NCBI GenBank assembly: GCA_028704215.1
Contig: JAQVLJ010000017.1
Location: 1 to 14,972, forward strand
DNA: 14,972 nt
Origin: Clostridia bacterium
Lineage (GTDB): Bacteria > Bacillota > Clostridia > Christensenellales > UBA1242
Direction: 5' to 3'
The notes beneath the pieces are model-generated. The model ran no database searches and had not been told where the DNA came from. It saw nothing but the letters and a program-made list of their open reading frames with translations. The position numbers were made by a program, and so were the translations under genes. Positions 1-5,253 of the stretch are shown here, piece after piece; the first letter of the stretch is position 1; every line of letters begins with the position of its first letter.

Positions 1-104
1 GAAAGTGGCTTAGTGGCTAAAAAATAAACATTCAATCCAAAACTAGTAATACTTATTATTGAAATAAACACAAATAAAATTATTAATATGTATTTCTTTT
101 TCAT
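1..104 (-). CDS. Partial membrane-anchored or secreted protein (N-terminus only)
   Basis: An open frame starts at an ATG (complement of 102-104) and runs off the left edge after 34 codons. It begins M-K-K-K-Y, followed by a continuous hydrophobic stretch of about 20 residues (ILIILFVFISIISITSFGL). This is a typical signal peptide or N-terminal membrane anchor with a positively charged inside end. No Shine-Dalgarno sequence is visible before the ATG, but a plausible promoter lies just upstream (116-144). Too little remains to name a family. That it is a real gene is inferred from the signal-like composition and the promoter. Confidence 0.55.
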   Translation of the reverse strand, partial: MKKKYILIILFVFISIISITSFGLNVYFLATKPL

Positions 105-115
105 AACTTAGTTGT

Positions 116-144
116 AAGTTACCACTTTGAAAAGTTTTTGTCAA
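116..144 (-). promoter_or_regulatory. Putative sigma-A promoter for the left-edge gene
   Basis: On the minus strand a perfect -35 TTGACA (139-144) is followed after 17 bp by TAACTT (116-121), a weak -10 with 3 of 6 consensus bases. Transcription would begin near 109, about five bases before the ATG at 104, so the mRNA would be nearly leaderless. That fits the missing ribosome site. Confidence 0.4.
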
Positions 145-158
145 TACCAGATTAAAAA

Positions 159-212
159 TGATAGTTAAGTTATTGACACTGATTATGCTACAAAGTTGAT
201 AGTTAAATTATT
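159..212. repeat. 16-bp direct repeat upstream of the left-edge gene
   Basis: TGATAGTTAAGTTATT at 159-174 recurs as TGATAGTTAAATTATT at 197-212, with one mismatch and a 38-bp period. Each copy is closely followed by ATTGAC. The pair lies directly upstream of the promoter at 116-144 and could be an operator, but in AT-rich DNA this is suggestive only. Confidence 0.4.
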
Positions 213-310
213 TATTATTGACTTACTATAAAATGTGATACTTGGCGGAGAGCAAGAGCATTTGTACTTACCTTGTTAAAATTCCATACATAAACAAAAT
301 AATTTTTTGC

Positions 311-844
311 CTATAATTCTAACTTCATTATTTCTGCGTTATCTAATTTAAAATTTGAATAGTCATTATCTTTTGGTTTGCCATTAAAGTAAAAATATGA
401 CAATCTACCAACTCCGCTGTGTGATACAATCAAAATATTTTTTTTAGTATATTTATTTTTTATTTCATCATAAAAACTCCCAACTCGCTCAAACATTTGT
501 AGAATGCTTTCCATTTTGAAGGGTATTTCATCATTCGCATTCCATCTTCTAAACTTACAAATGCTTGCTGGTTTGCCTGTTATATCTCCATAATCTCGTT
601 CTTTTAATCTATCATCAAAAACAACTTTTAAATTTTTATGGTATTTTATTATTTCGTCAAGTGTTTGTTTTGTTCTAAGTAGTGGCGAACAAAAACAAAT
701 ATCAAATTTTACATCTTTTAATTTGATAGCCGTTTCTTTCGCTTGCTCAAATCCTTTTTCATTTAATGGGGTGGCAGACCAACCTGTCAGCAAATTTCCA
801 TTTGCATTGTCATCAGTTTGTCCATGTCTAACAAAATATATCAT
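311..844 (-). CDS. Histidine phosphatase superfamily protein (phosphoglycerate mutase-like)
   Basis: A complete 177-aa protein of the branch-1 histidine phosphatase fold, which removes phosphate from small metabolites or proteins through a phospho-histidine intermediate. Visible catalytic elements are the N-terminal RHG motif (Arg6, His7 nucleophile, Gly8), the LLRTKQT segment with Arg57, the acid Glu82 in LKERDYGD, and the second histidine His142 in VSHSGVG. No signal peptide is seen, so it is probably cytosolic. The start is supported by GGAGGA a few bases upstream. The stop is TAG. It stands alone on the minus strand with its own putative promoter. The substrate cannot be told from sequence; alpha-ribazole phosphatase-like or broad-specificity phosphatase activity are both possible. 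Confidence 0.88.
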   Translation of the reverse strand: MIYFVRHGQTDDNANGNLLTGWSATPLNEKGFEQAKETAIKLKDVKFDICFCSPLLRTKQTLDEIIKYHKNLKVVFDDRLKERDYGDITGKPASICKFRRWNANDEIPFKMESILQMFERVGSFYDEIKNKYTKKNILIVSHSGVGRLSYFYFNGKPKDNDYSNFKLDNAEIMKLEL

Positions 845-864
845 TTTTCCTCCAAAATATTTTT

Positions 865-893
865 ACTATATCATAAATCAAAATATATTCCAA
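865..893 (-). promoter_or_regulatory. Putative sigma-A promoter of the histidine phosphatase gene
   Basis: On the minus strand, TTGGAA (888-893), a 17-bp spacer and TATAGT (865-870). The predicted start is near 858, giving a leader of about 14 nt that contains the GGAGGA ribosome site. Confidence 0.45.
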
Positions 894-970
894 AACATTC
901 GTGTAAAAAATACGTATTCTAAAAAATTCATAATTTACAAAATATTTATATAATTTATCTTTGTAGGTGA

Positions 971-1003
971 TAAAATTAAAACCACTTATTTTAAGTGGTT
1001 TTA
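971..1003 (-). terminator. Rho-independent terminator after the 110-aa unknown gene
   Basis: A 12-bp stem (977-988 with 992-1003) has a short T-only loop. On the minus strand it is followed by a T-rich tract (complement of 971-980). It lies 8 bases past the stop codon at 1012. The plus-strand side is also T-rich, so it could work in both directions. Confidence 0.75.
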
Positions 1004-1011
1004 TATTTTTT

Positions 1012-1344
1012 TTATATTTGTTTTTCGTTTTTAGTGATGATGTCGGTTAATTGTTTCATTGTAACATCGAAAGCGGGAAATGGAATTTGTTCCATTTTGA
1101 AAATATTTTTTTTTGTTCCAATTTCTGCAATATACATTCTTACATTATTGCCAGCCGAATCGTGAACAGTATCTTCCAAATCAGTTATTTCATCTATTTT
1201 ATTGTTTTCATATTTCCATCGTCTGTTTATTAAAATTAAGCATACTAAGTCAATTCCCAACATTTCTTCAAATTCGGTTATAGGAATTCCCTCCTGTTCT
1301 TTTAATGTACGAAAAATTGTTTCTGTTTGTTGCTTTTTATCCAT
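1012..1344 (-). CDS. Unrecognised 110-aa protein
   Basis: I do not recognise this family. The frame extends upstream to 1371, but I place the start at the ATG complementary to 1342-1344 (M-D-K-K-Q-Q) because AAGGAG sits six bases before it; the upstream ATG has no ribosome site. The 110-aa product has no signal peptide or membrane segment. It is mixed alpha/beta in character, with an N-terminal helical part (ETIFRTLKEQEGIPITEFEE) and an acidic middle (NNKIDEITDLEDTVHD). A hairpin terminator follows the stop directly. It lies between a histidine phosphatase and a damaged methyltransferase, all on the minus strand, in what looks like accessory DNA. Function unknown. Confidence 0.65.
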   Translation of the reverse strand: MDKKQQTETIFRTLKEQEGIPITEFEEMLGIDLVCLILINRRWKYENNKIDEITDLEDTVHDSAGNNVRMYIAEIGTKKNIFKMEQIPFPAFDVTMKQLTDIITKNEKQI

Positions 1345-1489
1345 ATTTTCTCCTTGCTTCATAAACCACAAATTTTGGCGGAAGGGGTGGGTTACTATAA
1401 AAACACTTGCATTTGCTGAAGTTTTTAATATTTTCTATATAATAAAATCAAATTATTTTACCTGTGGCTTTATCGCCAATTTTTGAAAA

Positions 1490-2200
1490 TTAGCGCGATA
1501 TACAGCTAAAACATATAAATAGTGGTATCTTTTTTTGATGTGGTTTTATAGGTACAAAATTCTCTAAATTATCAGGATTTTCCGATATGCATTCTATAAC
1601 AAAACCACTGTTTTTCAATGCTTTCGCATACCAAGATATAGGACGATGATAATGCGTCGTATATCCCCAAATATTCAATATTTCAGTGTTTTGTTCGTAA
1701 TAATTATACACTTTTTTGTATAGTTTTTTCCCATCATCATTAGTTTCCCATTCTGCTTGGAAAAAACATGGATGCACCATAGTAAATACTAATTTCCCAT
1801 CTTTTTTCAATACTCTTGCACTTTCTTTTAAAAATATGTCAATGTTGTCAATATCCATTAGTGTTAGACTACAAACTACTATATCAAAGGAATTATCTTC
1901 ATATAGTAATTCTTTTGTCAAATCGCATACTTTAAAATCAACATTACAAAATTCTTTTTTCGCAATGTCTATAAATTTTTTTGAACCATCACAACCACAT
2001 ACATCGGCACCCAGTTTTGTTAAAGTGTTTGTAAAAAAACCATCTCCACATCCTGCATCTAATATGTGCTTATCTTGTGCATCTTTGAGCGCATCTAATA
2101 TCATCCGCCAATTCGTTAAATTGTTCGGTGCGGTCCTTTGTGTTATAGAATAATTCTGAGCTACATTATCCCACTGTTTGATTACATTTTCACTTTACAT
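1490..2200 (-). pseudogene. Class I SAM-dependent methyltransferase with a stop at codon 2
   Basis: The frame from 2104 to 1490 (204 codons) encodes a methyltransferase with the SAM-binding motif ILDAGCGDG (residues 46-54 of the restored gene), a motif II/post-I region (CGCDGS) and a C-terminal beta strand typical of the fold. The 2104 ATG has no ribosome site and cuts into the domain. Upstream in the same frame, 31 sense codons read SENVIKQWDNVAQNYSITQR and on into the main frame; WDNVAQNY is the usual methyltransferase start (compare WDxxAxxY). They are preceded by GAGGT, a short gap, ATG (2198-2200) and an immediate TAA (2195-2197). The natural start therefore seems to be ATG-2200, with codon 2 changed to a stop. 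No ATG, GTG or TTG in frame lies between 2194 and 2105. Translation from 2104, a non-standard start (ATC at 2180-2182) or a sequencing error remain possible. Confidence 0.75.
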
Positions 2201-2217
2201 ACTACCTCACTGATTAT

Positions 2218-2246
2218 ATTGTATCATTTGTTATATTAAAAGTAAA
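2218..2246 (-). promoter_or_regulatory. Putative sigma-A promoter of the methyltransferase gene
   Basis: On the minus strand, TTTACT (2241-2246), 17 bp, TACAAT (2218-2223). The predicted start near 2211 lies about 11 nt before the ATG at 2200, just ahead of the GAGGT ribosome site. This supports ATG-2200 as the original start codon. Confidence 0.5.
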
Positions 2247-2360
2247 ATATTATAATAAGCGTGAAAGTAACAATATATATCATAGTTTAAATAAAACTGT
2301 GGATTGTGAAAACTCTCTACTAAAAAATTTTCTTTGCCGTTCGTTAAAATCCAAACTTAT

Positions 2361-2404
2361 TTAAATAAAAAACTGATAAGAACTTTTGGTGTTCTTATCA
2401 GTTT
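2361..2404 (-). terminator. Rho-independent terminator of tRNA-Ser
   Basis: A perfect 14-bp stem (2370-2383 with 2391-2404) with a 7-base loop, followed on the minus strand by a T-rich tract (complement of 2361-2372). It starts six bases beyond the CCA end of the tRNA. Confidence 0.88.
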
Positions 2405-2409
2405 CGTTT

Positions 2410-2500
2410 TGGCGGAGAAGGAGGGATTTGAACCCTCGCGCCCTTTAACAAGCCTACTCCCTTAGCAGGGGAGCCCCTTCAACCACTTGGGTACTTCTCC
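2410..2500 (-). tRNA. tRNA-Ser (anticodon GCU)
   Basis: On the minus strand a 91-nt tRNA includes an encoded CCA. The acceptor stem is GGAGAAG/CTTCTCC with discriminator G. The anticodon stem CTCCC/GGGAG frames the loop CTGCTAA, so the anticodon is GCT and reads AGC/AGU serine codons. The T arm is GAGGG-TTCAAAT-CCCTC. A long variable arm of about 19 nt lies between the anticodon and T stems, as expected for class II serine tRNAs. It has its own promoter and terminator. Confidence 0.95.
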
Positions 2501-2511
2501 ATTGCAAGACA

Positions 2512-2540
2512 ATATTAACAAAGTTGTGCCGATTTGTCAA
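2512..2540 (-). promoter_or_regulatory. Strong sigma-A promoter of tRNA-Ser
   Basis: On the minus strand a perfect TTGACA (2535-2540), 17 bp, TAATAT (2512-2517). The predicted start is near 2505, five bases before the mature tRNA. Confidence 0.75.
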
Positions 2541-2616
2541 CGATATTAAAAAACAAAGTGCAACTATTTGAAAATGCAATAATATTCTAACTTGTTGGCA
2601 ATATAATGGTGTTTGT

Positions 2617-2681
2617 TTACACAAAAAAGGCTTGTCTTTTGATAAAAATAATTAATTATTGAACAAATAATTTTTGTGTAA
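2617..2681. repeat. Long-range inverted repeat upstream of tRNA-Asn
   Basis: TTACACAAAAA (2617-2627) and its exact complement TTTTTGTGTAA (2671-2681) are separated by 43 bases containing the palindrome ATAATTAATTAT. A run of Ts follows the right arm. No gene upstream would need a terminator here, so the role is unknown. Confidence 0.45.
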
Positions 2682-2698
2682 TATTTTTTTTAAAAGTG

Positions 2699-2727
2699 TT
2701 GACATAACATCCGAAAAATGCTAACAT
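2699..2727 (+). promoter_or_regulatory. Strong sigma-A promoter of tRNA-Asn
   Basis: Perfect TTGACA (2699-2704), 17 bp, TAACAT (2722-2727). The predicted start is near 2734, at the foot of a small hairpin, CGCCAAA-ATA-TTTGGCG (2736-2752), which would form the 5' leader of the tRNA precursor. Confidence 0.75.
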
Positions 2728-2763
2728 TCTAGTGTCGCCAAAATATTTGGCGTTTCTATATAT

Positions 2764-2838
2764 TCCTCCTTAGCTCAGCGGTAGAGCACTCGGCTGTTAA
2801 CCGATAGGTCGTAAGTTCAAATCTTACAGGGGGAGCCA
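2764..2838 (+). tRNA. tRNA-Asn (anticodon GUU)
   Basis: A 75-nt tRNA with encoded CCA. The acceptor stem is TCCTCCT/AGGGGGA (one T-G wobble), the D arm GCTC...GAGC, the anticodon loop CTGTTAA and the T arm GTAAG-TTCAAAT-CTTAC. The top pair of the anticodon stem (positions 27/43) is C opposite U, a mismatch; the other four pairs are normal. It is a single-gene unit with its own promoter and terminator. Confidence 0.95.
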
Positions 2839-2851
2839 AAACACAATATGG

Positions 2852-2884
2852 TAGTAGTAACATTGAGTTACTACTATTTTTTTT
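2852..2884 (+). terminator. Rho-independent terminator of tRNA-Asn
   Basis: A perfect 10-bp stem TAGTAGTAAC/GTTACTACTA (2852-2861 with 2867-2876), loop ATTGA, then eight Ts. Confidence 0.92.
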
Positions 2885-2914
2885 ATAAAAAATAAATTTA
2901 ATCTTAAAATTGAT

Positions 2915-2972
2915 TGTCAGAATTAGTGTCAAAATTAATAAGTTTTTGAGTGTCAGATTGAGCGTCAAAATT
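2915..2972 (+). repeat. Phased TGTCA direct repeats upstream of the HD gene
   Basis: A 22-bp unit at 2915-2936 recurs at 2951-2972 with three mismatches and a 36-bp period. Each unit holds two (T/C)GTCA elements 12 bp apart. The four elements start at 2915, 2927, 2951 and 2963, all in register with a 12-bp step. They lie 50-110 bp upstream of the promoter at 3023-3051 and may be an operator array for the HD gene. Confidence 0.5.
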
Positions 2973-3022
2973 TTTTTAATGTTTTAAAATGCCACTATGT
3001 TTTTTTGGCACGTTGGACTTTG

Positions 3023-3051
3023 TTGACTTTTGAGGGGTGGGATGATATTAT
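3023..3051 (+). promoter_or_regulatory. Sigma-A promoter of the HD hydrolase gene
   Basis: TTGACT (3023-3028), 17 bp, TATTAT (3046-3051). The predicted start near 3058 gives a leader of about 33 nt to the ATG at 3091. Confidence 0.65.
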
Positions 3052-3090
3052 GATTTTGAGATAAGACGGAAAACAAAAGTGGGAATTAAA

Positions 3091-3636
3091 ATGAACAAAT
3101 GTTATACATGTGCTTATGAATATGCAAAAGCTAAACATGGAAATCAAATGTATGTGAAACATCCCTATATGTACCATTGCATTGGAGTGTTTAAAATAAT
3201 TAACAGTTTAAATGAAAAAAATCATATTGACATTGATTTTATAACTCAAGTAAGTCTTTTGCACGATGTATTGGAGGACACGGACACTACCTATGAGGAA
3301 CTATGTGAAAAATTTTCTAAAAAAGTAGCAGATGGCGTATTAGCATTGACAAAAAACAAAAGTTTTGGACATGATGAAGCGTTGATTGATTCCATTAAGA
3401 GAATTAAGAACCAACCAACCGAAATTAAAATGGTCAAAATGGCTGACAGAATTTTTAACATTAGTACAATTAATGAGAAGTGGAGTATAGCACAAAGTAG
3501 ACACTATCTAGAGGCGTCGGTTATCATTTATAATGAATTGAAAGAATATAATTCTGAATTGGCAAATATGCTTCAAAATAGCATTAAAAAATACGAGAAA
3601 GAGTTGGATTATTTACAAGAAAAACAAAAAAATTAA
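3091..3636 (+). CDS. MESH1/SpoT-like HD-domain hydrolase, probable small (p)ppGpp hydrolase
   Basis: A 181-aa stand-alone HD domain of the RelA/SpoT type, which in known members removes the 3'-pyrophosphate from (p)ppGpp with Mn2+. Expected metal ligands are present: His29 (in VKHPYMYH), His58-Asp59 with the catalytic-type Glu62-Asp63 (LLHDVLEDTDT), and Asp119 (MVKMADRIFNI). AKAKHGNQMYV matches the usual HxxQ opening. There is no synthetase, TGS or ACT domain, and the length matches single-domain MESH1-type hydrolases. I prefer ATG-3091 (GGA six bases upstream) over an in-frame GTG at 3079. It is a single-gene unit with a good promoter and a repeated TGTCA array upstream; only a weak A/T hairpin (3645-3665) follows. 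A closely related nucleotide phosphohydrolase role is possible. Confidence 0.85.
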   Translation: MNKCYTCAYEYAKAKHGNQMYVKHPYMYHCIGVFKIINSLNEKNHIDIDFITQVSLLHDVLEDTDTTYEELCEKFSKKVADGVLALTKNKSFGHDEALIDSIKRIKNQPTEIKMVKMADRIFNISTINEKWSIAQSRHYLEASVIIYNELKEYNSELANMLQNSIKKYEKELDYLQEKQKN

Positions 3637-3730
3637 ATGCAACTAAAAACGTGTAAGTTTTTTTTGAAAATGTATTGATAAAATAACCGATTTATTTTGT
3701 ATTTTTTTAGATTATTATGTCAAAAAATGT

Positions 3731-3760
3731 TTGACTTTGGTTTATACATTTTGATAAATT
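3731..3760 (+). promoter_or_regulatory. Putative promoter of the heliorhodopsin gene
   Basis: TTGACT (3731-3736), 18 bp, TAAATT (3755-3760). The -10 is weak (4 of 6). The predicted start near 3767 precedes the purine-rich ribosome site GGGGGA at 3776-3781. Confidence 0.35.
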
Positions 3761-3786
3761 ACATTTAAGAACAAAGGGGGAAATAT

Positions 3787-4575
3787 ATGAAAGAAATAAC
3801 TTACGCAGGTTTGAGAAAATTTAATTTCAAAATGGGGATACTGCACTTGATCCAAGCGATTTTGATGCTGGTGCTAGCTTTCACTTGGGACAAGATAATT
3901 GAATTTACACCGAAGATATGGTCATACTTTTTAAAGTTTAATCCGATTACAATGGCACTTGAAACCAATCCAAAACCATTGTTTGACTTTCCGTTTGGTA
4001 TTCTAGTAGCGAGTTTTTTACTTATCTCTGCCATAGCACATTTTATTATTAGTATGCCAAAGAAGACTAACGACATTTACAATAGAGATTTGGGAAAAAA
4101 TATCAATCAATTCAGATGGTACGAATATGCCATTTCTTCATCAATTATGATTGTACTAATTTCTGTACTTTTCGGTATATATGACATAGGAGCATTAATA
4201 GTCATTTTCTTGCTTAACGCCTCTATGAATTTGTTTGGGCTATTAATGGAAAAAATGAATGAAAATAAAGAAAAAGTAAATTGGCTACCATTTATATTCG
4301 GTTCAATAGCAGGTATAGGAGCATGGATTGTCATTGCTATCTATGGATTTGGAAATTCTGACCCAGGACAAATTCCTTGGTTTGTATATGCTATTGTAAC
4401 GACATATTTTGTATTCTTTAACTTATTCCCAATAAATATGGTGCTTCAATACAAAAAAGTAGGCAAATGGAAAAACTATTTATTTGGCGAAAAAATATAC
4501 ATATATTTAAGTTTGTTTGCAAAAACTGCTCTCGCTTGGCTAGTTCTATTTGGAGTAATGCAACCTACACTATAA
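3787..4575 (+). CDS. Heliorhodopsin (seven-helix retinal protein)
   Basis: A 262-aa seven-helix protein that matches heliorhodopsins, retinal-binding light sensors found mainly in single-membrane bacteria and archaea and set in the membrane opposite to type-1 rhodopsins. Helices are roughly 14-34, 68-90, 111-131, 133-153, 168-188, 197-219 and 236-257. Family signatures run along the chain: MGILHLIQ (His20), SAIAHFIIS (His85), RWYEYAISSSIMIVLI with Glu113 as the expected Schiff-base counterion, NASMNLFG, LQYKKVGKWKNYLFGE, and YLSLFAKTALAW with Lys246 as the retinal-binding lysine (compare Glu107 and Lys241 of heliorhodopsin 48C12). The start follows GGGGGA; length is normal and nothing is missing. 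No retinal or carotenoid genes lie in the window, so retinal may come from elsewhere. Signalling partner unknown; light-driven transport is not expected from known members. Confidence 0.93.
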   Translation: MKEITYAGLRKFNFKMGILHLIQAILMLVLAFTWDKIIEFTPKIWSYFLKFNPITMALETNPKPLFDFPFGILVASFLLISAIAHFIISMPKKTNDIYNRDLGKNINQFRWYEYAISSSIMIVLISVLFGIYDIGALIVIFLLNASMNLFGLLMEKMNENKEKVNWLPFIFGSIAGIGAWIVIAIYGFGNSDPGQIPWFVYAIVTTYFVFFNLFPINMVLQYKKVGKWKNYLFGEKIYIYLSLFAKTALAWLVLFGVMQPTL

Positions 4576-4580
4576 TCAAA

Positions 4581-4613
4581 CAAAAAACTTCTTTTAATTT
4601 AAGGAGTTTTTTG
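4581..4613. terminator. Bidirectional terminator between the heliorhodopsin and NDK-like genes
   Basis: A 13-pair stem (4581-4593 with 4601-4613, one G-U) has A runs at its left foot and T runs at its right foot, so each strand ends in Ts. The stop codon of the minus-strand NDK-like gene lies in the loop. Confidence 0.8.
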
Positions 4614-5094
4614 CTGTTGTATGGTTTTCAAACAAATTGCTAATTTCTTTTTGGGCGGCGGTAGGTGAGTCTGAAGCGTGCATAACATTTGCTGTTTTGC
4701 AAATATTTTCAAACTCCTCTTGTGTAAGTGATTTAAATTTTTCTTTTTTCAAAGCAAATTTAGGTCTAATTATTTCCTTTACCAATTTTCGTACTCTTTG
4801 AATAAAATCTTCATAAGTTTCTTTTGTGATTGTGCTTTCAATTATCAAAATGCAAACTGTTGGGTTAACATTAAAATTTTCGCCAATTTTACCTTCCGTA
4901 ATATAAGTTACAAGTCTTTCAAAAAAAGGCTTTTCTATGTGTTCTTCGTAGTGAAGAACGGCTTTTTATTTATTTAATACCGATGTGAATTTTTCAACAA
5001 TGTTGATGTTATTATTCAACAATACATTATCTATCTCTTTTTGATGTTGTACAAATCCTGGTTTTGTGATTAATAGCATATAATTTTTGTCCAT
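4594..5094 (-). pseudogene. Nucleoside-diphosphate-kinase-like gene interrupted by an in-frame TAA
   Basis: From a well-placed start (AAGGAG, AATTT, ATG at 5092-5094) the frame reads 42 codons, MDKNYMLLITKPGF and on, then meets TAA (4966-4968). The same frame continues without a shift for 123 more codons. The restored protein of 166 aa resembles nucleoside diphosphate kinase, which moves gamma-phosphates between NTPs and NDPs. It has ITKPG near the start (Lys11, compare KPD), HYEEHIEKPFFERLV (59-73 region), and NVMHASDSPTAAQKEI with His139 at the phospho-histidine place. Spacing from the I-V of strand 2 to H-Y equals that of known NDKs, with the stop where NDKs often carry Glu; GAA to TAA would explain it. 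The middle (84-135) is divergent, so activity is uncertain. A 7-bp hairpin begins six bases after the TAA. Confidence 0.75.
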
Positions 5095-5111
5095 AAATTC
5101 TCCTTAAGAAT

Positions 5112-5140
5112 AAGATAACAAAAAATATGCAACTTTTCAA
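5112..5140 (-). promoter_or_regulatory. Promoter of the NDK-like gene
   Basis: On the minus strand, TTGAAA (5135-5140), 17 bp, TATCTT (5112-5117). The predicted start near 5105 is about 11 nt before the ATG at 5094. An intact promoter and ribosome site suggest the interruption is recent or tolerated. Confidence 0.5.
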
Positions 5141-5203
5141 TAAAAAACAAATATTTGTAGCAAAATATTTTTAGACTTCAATTTATTCGATTTCAAAATT
5201 CGT

Positions 5204-5232
5204 TTTACAAATGTATGCAATTTTGTTAATAT
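5204..5232 (+). promoter_or_regulatory. Promoter of the pyrophosphatase gene
   Basis: TTTACA (5204-5209), 17 bp, TAATAT (5227-5232). The predicted start near 5239 gives a leader of about 15 nt. Confidence 0.55.
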
Positions 5233-5253
5233 TTAATTACAAAAGGATGATAT

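Noticed and set aside
723..953. Plus-strand frames opposite the histidine phosphatase and other long genes
   Set aside because: They are shadows of genes with clear motifs on the other strand, lack ribosome sites and have odd composition.
311..2500. A defined integrated element with the tRNA-Ser as attachment site
   Set aside because: There is no integrase and the shared sequence is only ten bases. It is kept as a lead and not annotated as a mobile element.
2756..2968. A 70-codon minus-strand frame containing APPVRFELTTYRLTAECSTAELRR
   Set aside because: This is the antisense translation of tRNA-Asn, a well-known false protein in databases.
4594..4848. An 84-aa gene from a TTG start
   Set aside because: It is only the 3' part of the longer NDK-like frame that starts at 5094 and is interrupted by TAA. 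The TTG has no ribosome site.
1490..5094. Reassignment of TAA as a sense codon
   Set aside because: TAA ends many intact genes here at the expected length (ppa, rplI, glyS, secA), so it works as a stop.
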